A stretch of 64,000 nucleotides of DNA, taken from NCBI GenBank assembly GCA_964426135.1, contig CAYRPN010000015.1:1-64000 (forward strand). The letters are read 5' to 3'. Each line of letters opens with the position of its first letter. Position 1 is the stretch's first letter. Shown here in pieces: positions 8,444 to 17,179 of this stretch. Below the pieces are notes generated by a model. That model worked only from the letters and a program-made list of their open reading frames with translations. It was not told the DNA's origin and did no database searches. The translations under genes and the position numbers were made by a program. The DNA is from CAYRPN01 sp964426135. Its GTDB lineage: Bacteria > Planctomycetota > Phycisphaerae > Phycisphaerales > Phycisphaeraceae.

Positions 8444-9920
8444 GATCACTCAGGACATGAAGATTAGCGGCGCTAAGCAGGTGATCGAATCCATCGAAAA
8501 GGTGGCTCGTGCCACCAGGCAGATGGGGGAGGCCACACAGAAGTCCAGCGAAGAGGCGCACCAGGCGAATCGCACGGCTGAGCAGACAAAGGGTGCGCAA
8601 AAAGACCTGGCGGATTCAGCGGCTGTGCTGGTTGCCGAGTGGTCAAGCATGCTCGCGGTCGGAGGACTTCTGAAAACGTTGCTGGAAGACATCACGAAGC
8701 AGTCGCTCGAAGCTGTGGCTGCCATGAAGAGCCTGGCGGAAGTGTCTCGCGGGCTTTCCACCAATCTCGGAGGCAAGGTCGCCGACAGACTTGTAAACCA
8801 GGTCAACCTGATCGCTGGTGAGGCGGGCATGGATGTCGCTGGCCGCAACGCCCTGGTTGATGCGATGGGCGCTGCCACCGATGTGCGCGATATGAACGAT
8901 GAGGATCAAGTGGCGCTCTCTCGTAACCTTGCCACGCTGGATCGGGCCACGGGCTTGCGCGGCAAGTCCGCATTCAAGGCGTTGCAAACGATCACGTCCA
9001 GGCTGGGCGTCAGCGATGAGACGGCGGTGGACATGCTCGCGTCGATGGTGAATCAGGGCGTGTCGGGCGACATGGTGCAACGCATCGTGCATCGCGGCGG
9101 TGATGCGCGATTCCTGGGCCTTGTGTCACAGGCTCGAGGATCGATGGACACAGACGATATCGGCAGGCAGTTTGATTCGATTGCCAATGCGATGATGGGG
9201 GTGGACGAAGCCGGGAACATCAAGCCCGAACTGGAAGCCCTCGGCCTGACCAATGAGATGAAGCCGTTCGATCGGCTTCAATTCCTAACGAAATCGCTCG
9301 CCGGCGGACAGATCAACGAAGGCCAGTTCATGCAGGCGACAGGCGGGCCTCAGGCATCGCCGTTGATGAATGCCTTTCGAGAGGCGATGGGCCAACCCGG
9401 ATCCGTGGAGGCGGCAACCTCGGCCTTGGCTGACCCACAGGCAGCCGAGCGCGAGATTGCGAAGCTGATGCAGAGTCCTCGCCAGCAAAACCGAGAGAAG
9501 CTCAATCGCGCCGAATTACGCACCCAGATCGCCAAAGAAACCAAAGGAATGTCGAACTTCGGGATGAATGCCGCGATGGTGTCCAATGAGTTCGACGCTG
9601 AAGGTGTGGTTGCGCCGCTAAGGGCGTTGACTGAGCAGCCGATTATCTATGCCACGGGCGTGTTCGCGGATGAGGACTCAATCGAAGAGTCCGATCGGGC
9701 GAACATGGCTGAGATCGCGCGAATGTCTGGAGTGCGCGCGCCTGGATCGATTTCGCAAGCCGCACAAGGCCTGGTGAACCATTTCAGGAGACGGCGATTC
9801 GCCGGTGGCGGCATCGATGCCGCCACCGGCGGCGTGACCATCTACAACACGAACTACATCAACAGCAGCTTGCAAGGCGTGAGGGTTGAAGAACAGGAAG
9901 CCGAGCGAATCAATCGGTGA
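8436..9920 (+). CDS. tail or tape-measure-like phage protein
   Basis: A 494-residue protein starting MAEITQDMKISGAKQVI, preceded by an AGGGGGTGG ribosome-binding site; an upstream ATG at 8364 would overlap the previous gene too far. The N-terminal 70 residues are coiled-coil (EATQKSSEEAHQANRTAEQ), then a hydrophobic segment (SAAVLVAEWSSMLAVGGLL), helical repeats, and a glycine-rich end (RRFAGGGIDAATGGVTIYN). This layout resembles short tail tape-measure or tail-assembly proteins, but the length is below most tape measures. It is the last prophage gene in this direction. Confidence 0.55.
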   Translation: MAEITQDMKISGAKQVIESIEKVARATRQMGEATQKSSEEAHQANRTAEQTKGAQKDLADSAAVLVAEWSSMLAVGGLLKTLLEDITKQSLEAVAAMKSLAEVSRGLSTNLGGKVADRLVNQVNLIAGEAGMDVAGRNALVDAMGAATDVRDMNDEDQVALSRNLATLDRATGLRGKSAFKALQTITSRLGVSDETAVDMLASMVNQGVSGDMVQRIVHRGGDARFLGLVSQARGSMDTDDIGRQFDSIANAMMGVDEAGNIKPELEALGLTNEMKPFDRLQFLTKSLAGGQINEGQFMQATGGPQASPLMNAFREAMGQPGSVEAATSALADPQAAEREIAKLMQSPRQQNREKLNRAELRTQIAKETKGMSNFGMNAAMVSNEFDAEGVVAPLRALTEQPIIYATGVFADEDSIEESDRANMAEIARMSGVRAPGSISQAAQGLVNHFRRRRFAGGGIDAATGGVTIYNTNYINSSLQGVRVEEQEAERINR

Positions 9921-9940
9921 AATGAACCGGCCCTAATCCA

Positions 9941-9962
9941 CCTCAGCCACGAATGGCTGAGG
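9941..9962. repeat. perfect inverted repeat at the right end of the prophage genes
   Basis: CCTCAGCCA and TGGCTGAGG form a nine-base stem with a four-base loop 20 bases after the last prophage stop. It is followed by A residues rather than U on the coding strand, so it is not a classical terminator. It marks the end of the prophage coding region and could lie near the phage-host junction. Confidence 0.4.
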
Positions 9963-10116
9963 TAAAAAATGCGCACACAAGATTCTCATTTTGCCCCACG
10001 GCTCCATTTTGATCGCGTCACTACAGCGGGGGCCTCGCCCGCCCTTCGCACACATCCTCACAGACACGAGACTCTTTCGAGAGATCCGCGCACTGTTCCC
10101 GTTGAGCTGGTTCAAG

Positions 10117-10150
10117 AAAAAAAATCGGCGACCTTCACGGTCGCCGATTT
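10117..10150 (-). terminator. rho-independent terminator of the EF-hand gene
   Basis: On the minus strand a ten-base perfect stem (ATCGGCGACC with its complement, five-base loop) is followed by eight U residues (the A-run at 10117-10124). It lies 27 bases downstream of the EF-hand gene stop. A textbook intrinsic terminator. Confidence 0.85.
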
Positions 10151-10176
10151 CGTTTGTGCTTTCATTGAAGTCGGAA

Positions 10177-11346
10177 TCAGATCGCCGGCTTGGCATCCTT
10201 GCTGTCGCGGTTGCGATCACCGCCGCGATCGCGTCCGCCACCAGGGCCGCCCTGTCCGCGGCCACCGGGACCGCCAGGGCCGAACGGGAAGAAGCCCTGC
10301 AGGTTCTCGCGTTCTTTTTCGAAAAGCTCCTGGCGTTCTTCGCGGCTCAGTTCGCCGTCGCCGTCCTTGTCGTACTTCTTGGACAGCTCCTCGAACTTCT
10401 TGCGGCCTTCCTCGCGCATCGCCTCGAACCCGGCGCGGCGTTCTTCGTCGCTGAGTTTGCCGTCGCCGTCCTTGTCGTGCTTCTTGGTGAAATCCTCGCG
10501 GGCCTTCTCAAAGCGGGCATACCCTTCCGGATCGCGTTCCTTCCATTCCTTCGTGCGGACCTCGCGTTCCGCCTCGAATCCGGCGCGGCGTTCCTCGTCG
10601 CTCAGTTCGCCGTTGCCGTCCTTGTCGTACTTCTTGGTGAAGTCCGCGCGGCGCTTTTCATCCTCGGCGCGGCGTTCATCGAAACGCTTGGCTTCTTCGG
10701 GGTTGGCCTTGCGCCAGGCTTCGATGCGGGCTTCGAACGCGGCCCGGCGCTCGTCGCCGTTGAGTTCGCCGTTGCCGTCCTTGTCGAATTTCTTGAGCTC
10801 CTCGGCGCGCTGCTCGTCGGTCTGGCGACCAAAGCCGCCGCGATCGCCGCGGCCCGGTTCGCCGCGTCCGGGCTGCCCGGGTTCGCCGCCGGGCGTCGTG
10901 GGACGCTCGCGGGTGGGCAGGCTGATCTTCGGCAGTTTGCCGGCGGCCAGCGCTTCGTTGGCGGCGGTGCGTTCGTCGCCGTCGAGTTTGCCGTCCTTGT
11001 TCTTGTCGAAGCTGCCCATCATCGCGGTGCGCATGGCGCGGCGGTAGCCGTCCGCCTCGAACCAATCGATGGTGCCGTTGTTGTTGCCGTCGAATCCCTT
11101 GAGCGTGGCCCAGGAATCGAACTTGCGAGCAAAGGCGTCGCTCGCCTCAAGGTTGGCCTTGAACTCCTTCTCATCGAGTTCGCTGTCCACGCCGGCCGCG
11201 GCGAGGAAGCGAGTGCGCTCGCCGCCGGGGCTGTAAGGATCGACCACGTCCTTGGCGACGTCCGCGGCTTCATCGGCGGCAAACAGCGTCGAAGCGGGCA
11301 TCGCCAGGCTGGCGAACAATGAGGCGGAAAGGAAGAAGCGTTTCAT
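10177..11346 (-). CDS. secreted six-EF-hand calcium-binding protein
   Basis: A 389-residue protein with a signal peptide (MKRFFLSASLFASLAMPAST...FAA) and six EF-hand loops: DGNNNGTIDWFE, DKNKDGKLDGDE, DKDGNGELNGDE, DKDGNGELSDEE, DKDGDGKLSDEE and DKDGDGELSREE. Linkers are highly charged helices (ERRAAFEARIEAWRKANPEE) and the C-terminus is a G/R/P-rich disordered tail. The ATG at 11346 is chosen for GGAG upstream and the signal peptide directly after it. It should act outside the cytoplasmic membrane as a calcium-binding or calcium-buffering protein. Such multi-EF-hand proteins are common in planctomycetes. It diverges from cutC and ends in a clear terminator. Confidence 0.85.
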   Translation of the reverse strand: MKRFFLSASLFASLAMPASTLFAADEAADVAKDVVDPYSPGGERTRFLAAAGVDSELDEKEFKANLEASDAFARKFDSWATLKGFDGNNNGTIDWFEADGYRRAMRTAMMGSFDKNKDGKLDGDERTAANEALAAGKLPKISLPTRERPTTPGGEPGQPGRGEPGRGDRGGFGRQTDEQRAEELKKFDKDGNGELNGDERRAAFEARIEAWRKANPEEAKRFDERRAEDEKRRADFTKKYDKDGNGELSDEERRAGFEAEREVRTKEWKERDPEGYARFEKAREDFTKKHDKDGDGKLSDEERRAGFEAMREEGRKKFEELSKKYDKDGDGELSREERQELFEKERENLQGFFPFGPGGPGGRGQGGPGGGRDRGGDRNRDSKDAKPAI

Positions 11347-11478
11347 GGGTGGCTCCGAGTGGATGCAAAAGGGCAGCAACTACAGGTGCAACGTCGGAGG
11401 CTGGACGCGTATTGCCGCAAAATGGTAATTTGAGGCGGTTCCTTTTCCGCGATGCCAGGGGGCCGTCACGAAACCGCC

Positions 11479-12237
11479 ATGCCCAGCATTCTGCTTGAAA
11501 TCTGCGTCGATTCCCTGGCCGACGCCCGGATCGCGGCTGAGCACGGCGCCGATCGGCTGGAACTGAATGCCGCTCTCGAATCCGGCGGCCTGACGCCCAC
11601 GCCGGGCCTGGTGACGTCGGTTCGCCAAGCGCTGATCGACGATGGGCCGGGGATCCCGCTGATCGCCATGCTTCGGCCGCGGGCCGGCGATTTTGTCTAC
11701 CGGAGCGACGAACACGAAGTCATGCAGGCTGATTTGGAGCGGTTGCTTGAGATGGGCGTCGATGGCGTGGCGCTGGGCGTTCTCACTGCCCAAGGCACGG
11801 TCAACGTCGCCCGCTGCCGGGACCTTTTGCGACGCATGCCCGGCGCGGAAGCGGTGTTCCACCGCGCGTTCGATTTCGTCGCTGACCCGGCGCGGGCACT
11901 GGAGCAACTGATCGATCTCGGTTTCAGGCGCGTCCTCACCAGCGGGCAGGCCGCCAGCGCCATCGAAGGCGCCGCGCTGATTGCGCGGCTGATCGAGCAG
12001 TCTCGCGGCCGCATCGAGATTTTGCCGGGCGCCGGTGTGCGGGCGGGCAATGTGGCGCAGCTTGTCGAGCGCACCGGATGCGATCAGGTTCATGGCTCCA
12101 TGCGACGCGCGTCGCCGTCCACGACTGGCGCGCATGCGGCGACTTCGATCGCCTTTCAGATGGGCGAGACGAGAGGCCTCGATGGCGACGAACTGCGAGC
12201 GGTGGTGGCGGCGCTTCGTGAACTGCGCCGCCAGTGA
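11479..12237 (+). CDS. cutC: CutC family protein
   Basis: A 252-residue TIM-barrel protein of the CutC family, historically linked to copper homeostasis. Signatures are LLEICVDSLADARIAAEHGADRLE near the N-terminus, IPLIAMLRPRAGDFVY, DGVALGVLT, FHRAFDF and RVLTSGQAASA. The start at 11479 fits the family's usual beginning; an in-frame ATG at 11452 would add nine residues. It is a single gene, convergent with the next one. No metal-binding cluster beyond the family pattern is visible, and the biochemical activity of the family is unsettled. Confidence 0.9.
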   Translation: MPSILLEICVDSLADARIAAEHGADRLELNAALESGGLTPTPGLVTSVRQALIDDGPGIPLIAMLRPRAGDFVYRSDEHEVMQADLERLLEMGVDGVALGVLTAQGTVNVARCRDLLRRMPGAEAVFHRAFDFVADPARALEQLIDLGFRRVLTSGQAASAIEGAALIARLIEQSRGRIEILPGAGVRAGNVAQLVERTGCDQVHGSMRRASPSTTGAHAATSIAFQMGETRGLDGDELRAVVAALRELRRQ

Positions 12238-12320
12238 GAAACCTCGCAGCCGAAGCGCCCGCCGAGTCTTTCCGGCAGTTGCCGCACAGACGCATTCCAA
12301 GGCGGCGTTCGACGGCGCGC

Positions 12321-13091
12321 TCAAGTCGTCAGCATCGACCGGCGAAGGACTTTCACTCGATCGATCAGACGATCCACCACCCGCGGCACCAGCGCTTGGC
12401 GAATCCTGGCGCGCAGCGTGTCCAGGTTCCGACTGTCCGGATCCACTTGCTCGACCATTTCAAGAAAGCGCTTCGCCGCGCTCAGGTTGCCGCGCTCGAC
12501 CTCGATCAGACCCAGCGTCACGTAGAACGTGGCGAACTCCGTGATGTGAATCTCTGTCCGGCCCTTGAGGAATTCGTTAATCAAGCGGCGGCCCTCGAAC
12601 ACCTTATCGGCTTCATCAACCCGCCCCTGGCGCAGGCAAAGGTTCGCGTAGCACACGGCTCCAAATAGGTAATCGGGGAACCGTTCATAACAAATAGCGC
12701 AGATGTGGTCCGCATCAGCGTTCCGGTGGGCCAGGATGTACGACACATACAGGTAGTTGTAGAGCTTCGGCACATCCGGGTAGGCAAGGATCATCTCCTC
12801 CAGGTCGGCGATGCGGGGCTTGCCGCGACCGACTACGTCCTCGCCGATGTCGTCCAGCCGCGCGAGTGCGTCCTCCGACATCTGGGCCAAGTACTCGTCC
12901 TCCATCGGTTCGAATTGAATGGTGAAACTCACGTGTTTCACCGGCCCAGTCGGCGTCGGCGGTTCCAGGGAATCCAGCTCTTCCGCAAAAATCGGGGCAA
13001 TCAAGTCCGAAAGAGGATCCGAACTAACCGCCCCTCCCCGGCGCGCGGCGGCGATCTGCTTGGCCAATTGCTTCTTGAAACGATTTGACAT
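12321..13091 (-). CDS. hypothetical protein with TPR-like helical repeats
   Basis: A 256-residue protein. Start MSNRFKKQLAKQIAAARRGG at 13091 is supported by AAGGAG upstream. Residues 1-30 are basic, residues 30-60 acidic and proline-rich. From about residue 90 to the end there are helix-turn-helix pairs of TPR type (YPDVPKLYNYLYVSYILA, YLFGAVCYANLCLRQGRVDEA, FATFYVTLGLIEVERGNLSAA). TPRs mediate protein contacts; no enzymatic domain is seen. Its 5' end faces the SGNH hydrolase gene on the other strand, with a 75-base divergent gap. Confidence 0.65.
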   Translation of the reverse strand: MSNRFKKQLAKQIAAARRGGAVSSDPLSDLIAPIFAEELDSLEPPTPTGPVKHVSFTIQFEPMEDEYLAQMSEDALARLDDIGEDVVGRGKPRIADLEEMILAYPDVPKLYNYLYVSYILAHRNADADHICAICYERFPDYLFGAVCYANLCLRQGRVDEADKVFEGRRLINEFLKGRTEIHITEFATFYVTLGLIEVERGNLSAAKRFLEMVEQVDPDSRNLDTLRARIRQALVPRVVDRLIDRVKVLRRSMLTT

Positions 13092-13166
13092 GGCGTCACT
13101 CCTTGACTGTGATTGATTGGCATCCAAGCCTCACACGTCCGGCATTTTAATCCAGGAGGGTCGGCA

Positions 13167-13997
13167 ATGAAATCCCCGTCAGGCCTTTTTTTTCACGAAT
13201 GTCTGAACGCCCGCGTCGGAAGCTTGTACGGGGCGGCGATCGTGCTGCTGACCCTCAGCGCCTTTGCCTTCGCCGACGCGCCCGCCTGGGTCGAGCCGAT
13301 GCAAAAACTCACCGCTCAGTTCAAGGGCGATCCGATGTACGTCGCCCGCTTCGGCGATTCGATCACCGTCAGCCGGGCGTTCTGGTCGCCGATGGGATGG
13401 TCCGATCCCGACGCGTACATTCCCGACGACGGCCTGCCCAAACGCGTCGGCGATAAACCTTGGAAACAGGTGATCAAGGGCGTCAACGACGAAGACGGTT
13501 GCGGCTCCGGCTGGTCGGCGGACAATGTGCTGAAGGTGATCGACAAGGTGCTCGCCACGCGCAAGCCGCAGATCGCCATCATCATGATCGGCACGAACGA
13601 CATTTCAGGCTCCACCGCCGCCGCGCCGCGCGGGTACTCGGAGAAGGTCGAGAAGATCATCACGAAATGCCTGGACGCCACTTGCATACCGATCCTCAAC
13701 ACGATTCCGCCGCGAAAGGGTTACGACAAGGCCGTCGCTCAGGTGAATGCGGCCCTGAAAGGCCTCGCGAAGAAGCACGCGATTCCGCTGGTGGATTACC
13801 ACGAGGCCATCGTCTCGCGCCAGGTTGACGGCAAATGGCTGGGCACGCTGATCGACGCCGACGGCGTGCATCCGACCGCGGGCAAGACCAACGATTACTC
13901 GGCGGAGAATTTGAAAGTGAGCGGCTACGCGCTGCGGACGTGGGTGAATTTTCTGATGGTGCGCGAGGTGATTTTCAAGGCGATTGCGAAACAGTGA
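13167..13997 (+). CDS. secreted SGNH/GDSL hydrolase
   Basis: A 276-residue protein beginning MKSPSGLFFHECL with a hydrophobic export segment (GAAIVLLTLSAFAFADA, about residues 20-36). The SGNH blocks are present: RFGDSIT (nucleophile serine, block I), IMIGTNDIS (block III) and DADGVHPT (catalytic D and H, block V). The ATG at 13167 follows an AGGAGGG ribosome-binding site. The family hydrolyses esters, including acetyl groups on polysaccharides; the substrate is unknown. A second SGNH-like lipoprotein lies at 17180-18295. Confidence 0.82.
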   Translation: MKSPSGLFFHECLNARVGSLYGAAIVLLTLSAFAFADAPAWVEPMQKLTAQFKGDPMYVARFGDSITVSRAFWSPMGWSDPDAYIPDDGLPKRVGDKPWKQVIKGVNDEDGCGSGWSADNVLKVIDKVLATRKPQIAIIMIGTNDISGSTAAAPRGYSEKVEKIITKCLDATCIPILNTIPPRKGYDKAVAQVNAALKGLAKKHAIPLVDYHEAIVSRQVDGKWLGTLIDADGVHPTAGKTNDYSAENLKVSGYALRTWVNFLMVREVIFKAIAKQ

Positions 13998-14075
13998 CAA
14001 ACGGGGAGCCCGACTTAGCGCGTTTTTCATAGCCGCGCCGTCTGCGGTGCGAGTGCGCGAATCGTCCTGACGCGA

Positions 14076-14846
14076 TCACACCTCAAACAGCGCCCGTCCC
14101 ACGCGCAGCAGATTCGCGCCCTCCTCGATGGCGACTTCGAAGTCGTTGGTCATGCCCATCGAGAGCTGATCGAACGCGCCGCCGATCCACGGCTTCGCCC
14201 GCAGTTCCTGAAACAGCGCCGCCGTCCGCGCGAACACGGGCCGGCTGTCCTCCGCGTGATCGCTGTAGGGCGCCATGGTCATCAGCCCGCGCAGGCGCAG
14301 GTGCGGCAATTCCGTGGCGATTTGCTGGGCCAGCGGCGTCACTTCCCCTGGCGACAGGCCGAACTTCTGCTCCTCGTCGGCAATGTTCACTTGCAGCAGC
14401 ACATGAGCATCGGCGCCGCGCCTGGCGCAGAACGATTCGATCTCCTGCGCGAGGCGCAGGCTATCGACGCTCTGGATCAGCGTGACCAGCGGCACGACGT
14501 CGCGCACCTTGTTGCGCTGCAGGTGTCCGATCATGTGCCATCGTGGGACGGGCCCAGGCACGCCGCCGGCCGCGGGATCGCCCAGCGCAGTCGGACACGG
14601 CAAGGGGCGCGCCGCGACCACCGCCGCCGCACGATCGCGCAGCTGCTGCACGCGGTTCTCACCCAGGTCGTGCTGCCCCAGATCGATCAGGCCCAGAATC
14701 TGGTCCACGGTTGCCGACTTGGTCACAGCGACCAGCGTGATCTCCTCCACCTTGCGTCTGGCACGCGCGGCGGCGACGGCGATGCGATCCTTCACGCGAT
14801 CGTAGTGGCTGCGGAGGTGAGCGAGTTGGTTCGTATCGAGCGGCAT
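14076..14846 (-). CDS. pyridoxal phosphate homeostasis protein, YggS/PLPBP family
   Basis: A 256-residue alanine-racemase-like barrel. K43 in LVAVTKSAT is the PLP lysine (K36 in E. coli YggS). LGENRVQQL, WHMIGHLQRNKV, IQSVDS, LLQVNIADEEQKFG, RGLMTMAP and LSMGMTNDFEVAIEEG are all family blocks. There is a short extra loop (about residues 70-95, AARPLPCPTALGDPAAGG) between conserved segments. The start at 14846 has no visible Shine-Dalgarno, and upstream DNA is a repeat element beginning about 20 bases away. The protein binds PLP and buffers free cofactor; no enzymatic activity is established for the family. Confidence 0.9.
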   Translation of the reverse strand: MPLDTNQLAHLRSHYDRVKDRIAVAAARARRKVEEITLVAVTKSATVDQILGLIDLGQHDLGENRVQQLRDRAAAVVAARPLPCPTALGDPAAGGVPGPVPRWHMIGHLQRNKVRDVVPLVTLIQSVDSLRLAQEIESFCARRGADAHVLLQVNIADEEQKFGLSPGEVTPLAQQIATELPHLRLRGLMTMAPYSDHAEDSRPVFARTAALFQELRAKPWIGGAFDQLSMGMTNDFEVAIEEGANLLRVGRALFEV

Positions 14847-14865
14847 GACGAAGCGAAGCCATTTG

Positions 14866-15060
<195 letters not shown>

Positions 15061-15078
15061 GTCTGGTCTTGGCGAAAC

Positions 15079-16977
15079 TCACAGCCCATACTCGCGCCAA
15101 CGCCGCGTCACCAGCGCCTTGGTCGCGTCATCCATTTTCAGGAACGGCGGCCAGTCGCGCACCGGGTGGCCGCCGACCTCTTCGCCGGGGATCTTCCGCG
15201 TCGCGTCGAAGCCCATCTTGTGTCCGGCGCCCAGCCTCGGCGCGGCATGGTCGAGGATGTCGAGCGGCCCATTAACCACTTCGACATCGCGCCCCGGATC
15301 GCAGTTGGCGCACAGGTGAAAGAGCACCGCTTCCTCGTCATGCACATCGACATCCTCATCGACGATCACGAGCAGTTTCGTCCACGACATTTGACCCGCG
15401 CCCCAGATCGCGTGCATGACCCGGCGGGCCTGCAGCGGATATTCCTTGCGAATCTTGATGAACGCGCAGTTGTGAAACGCCCCGAACATCGGCAGGTGGT
15501 AGTCCACGATGTCGTGCACCAGCGTCTTGAGCAGCGGCAGAAAGATGCGCTCCGTGGCCTTGCCGAGGTAGTAATCCTCCTGCGGCGGATAGCCCACGAT
15601 CGTCGTCGGATAGATCGGATCTCCCCCGGTGCGGCGGTGCGTGATGGCGGTGACGGTGAAGACGGGATAGCGATCAGGCAGCGAGTAGAAGCCGGTGTGA
15701 TCGCCGAAGGGCCCTTCGAATGCGGCACCGGGGCCGATGGAGGAAGAAGGGCCAGGGGCCGAGGGCCAAGGGCCATGGGATTGCGGATTGCGGATTGCGG
15801 ATTGCAGATCGTGCTCGGCCCCTTGGCCCTTGGCCCTTGGCCCTTGGCCCTCGCCCCTTCCCGGCTCCCACCCGACGCCGCCGCACTCGGTGCTGACGTA
15901 GCCTTCGATGACGATTTCCGCATTGGCGGGGACGTCCATGTCGATGGTCTTGCAGCGCACGAGCGGGATGCCGCCGTCGTTGAGGAAGCCGGCCATGAGC
16001 AGTTCGCTGACGCCGGGCGGACAGGGCGCGGTGGCGGCGTAAGGCAGCACGCTCTCGCCGCCGAAGACGATGGCGCAGGGCATGCCGCGGACGGAAGGAT
16101 CCGCTGTGCTCGCGCCACCGGGGCCTGTCGGCCCTGAAGGGCCGACGCCTGCGGCTTGACTGTTCTGCTGTCCCCTGTTTCCTGTCCCCTGTCCTCTCGC
16201 CTTCCACGCCCGCCAGTGCCGGGCGCCGTCGTGATGCATGTGCCAGTGCATCGCGGTGTGGTTGCGGTCGATCAGCTGCGCGCGGTACATGCCGATGTTG
16301 CGCGACGGCCGCGGGGTGCCCGCAGGCTTGCCCGCATCGTCCGGGTGAATCGTGTAAATCCCCGCGAACGTGATGTACCGGCCCTGACCCTGCGGCCACG
16401 GATCGAACTGAGCGCCGAAGCTCGCCGCCGGCGGATACCCCAGCGCCGCCAGATCGCCATCCATCGGCCAGCACTTGATGATCGGCAGCTCAAACAGATT
16501 CACCTGGTCACCGACCTTCACCACTTCCTGGCACGCCGCGCGGTTGACGTATTTCGGCGCGTACGACGCGATCTTCGCCAGTTCCAAACCTTTCTTCATC
16601 TTGTCGATCAGCCCCGTAGGCGGCTCGGGCTTGAGAATCTTCTCGATGCGGTCGGCAATGCTCTCGAACCCGCCCTCCGTGCAACCCAGCGCCATCTCCA
16701 TTCGGCGATAGCTGCCGAAGGCGTTGATGAGCAAGGGGAATGTCGAGCCGGGGGAACCGGGGGACTCGACGTTCTCAAAGAGCAGCGCCTTGCCGCCGAG
16801 GCTGGCATGGCGCGGGTCGAACTTCCGCGCGTGCTCGCTGATCGACGGAGCCGGCGACTTGCTCACGCGGTCGGCGATCTCGGCGATCTCCAGCATCGTC
16901 GACACGCGCGCCTTGACGCGCACGAGTTCACCGGCCTTTTCCAATGCGTTCACGAAATCGCGGAGGTTGGGAAACAT
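15079..16977 (-). CDS. UbiD-family decarboxylase with two repeat-derived insertions
   Basis: A 632-residue UbiD/MqnP-like decarboxylase. These enzymes use prenylated FMN and catalyse (de)carboxylation of aromatic or unsaturated acids, often in quinone synthesis. Start MFPNLRDFVNALEKAGEL at 16977. Conserved parts include GGKALLFENV, RRMEMALGC, YITFAGIYTIHPDD, RNIGMYRAQ, WHMHHDGARHW, EIVIEGYV, EGPFGDHTGFY and VIVDEDVDVHDEEAVLFHLCANCDPGRD. Two low-complexity inserts interrupt the fold, at about residues 258-298 and 368-420. Both translate intergenic-type repeat DNA, yet the reading frame is intact. The family is usually 450-610 residues. No ubiX is in the window, so the substrate is open. Confidence 0.85.
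   Translation of the reverse strand: MFPNLRDFVNALEKAGELVRVKARVSTMLEIAEIADRVSKSPAPSISEHARKFDPRHASLGGKALLFENVESPGSPGSTFPLLINAFGSYRRMEMALGCTEGGFESIADRIEKILKPEPPTGLIDKMKKGLELAKIASYAPKYVNRAACQEVVKVGDQVNLFELPIIKCWPMDGDLAALGYPPAASFGAQFDPWPQGQGRYITFAGIYTIHPDDAGKPAGTPRPSRNIGMYRAQLIDRNHTAMHWHMHHDGARHWRAWKARGQGTGNRGQQNSQAAGVGPSGPTGPGGASTADPSVRGMPCAIVFGGESVLPYAATAPCPPGVSELLMAGFLNDGGIPLVRCKTIDMDVPANAEIVIEGYVSTECGGVGWEPGRGEGQGPRAKGQGAEHDLQSAIRNPQSHGPWPSAPGPSSSIGPGAAFEGPFGDHTGFYSLPDRYPVFTVTAITHRRTGGDPIYPTTIVGYPPQEDYYLGKATERIFLPLLKTLVHDIVDYHLPMFGAFHNCAFIKIRKEYPLQARRVMHAIWGAGQMSWTKLLVIVDEDVDVHDEEAVLFHLCANCDPGRDVEVVNGPLDILDHAAPRLGAGHKMGFDATRKIPGEEVGGHPVRDWPPFLKMDDATKALVTRRWREYGL
15740..15870. repeat. palindromic GGCCAAGG and GCGGATT repeat inside the ubiD-like gene
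   Basis: GGGCCGAGGGCCAAGGGCC at the left faces a run of CCCTTGG units at the right, with four tandem GCGGATT-type units between them (15784-15810). In translation these become GQGPRAKGQG and SAIRNPQS. The run sits between EIVIEGYV and EGPFGDHTGFY of the enzyme. Its composition is that of a mobile intergenic repeat. Confidence 0.75.
16160..16202. repeat. CTGTCCC tandem repeat inside the ubiD-like gene
   Basis: CTGTCCCCTGTTTCCTGTCC continues with further degenerate CCTGTC units. On the coding strand it reads GQGTGNRGQQN, placed right after WHMHHDGARHWRAWKA. It is the first of the two in-frame inserts in this gene. Confidence 0.65.
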
Positions 16978-17179
16978 GAAGCCATCGTAGGCGGCGGCGC
17001 TGCGACGGCAAACGCGCCCAAGCCTGGCGCGAACATGGCCGCCTCCCCTTGCGTGCTTGTCGCCCAATTCACCAAGTCGGCGTCAAGGCTTTTCAGTTCT
17101 CACGGAAGCGCCTCAATGATGGCGACGGCGATCTGCTCGCGGCCTCAAATGCGGTTGCCCCGGAGCTCGATCAGGGCAC

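Noticed and set aside
9941..9962. Hairpin read as an intrinsic terminator of the prophage
   Set aside because: It is followed by A residues, not U, on the coding strand; kept only as an inverted repeat.
9991..11322. A 443-codon plus-strand frame
   Set aside because: Antisense to the EF-hand gene; the repeated hydrophobic units (FAVAVLVVLLGE) are the reverse reading of EF-hand codons.
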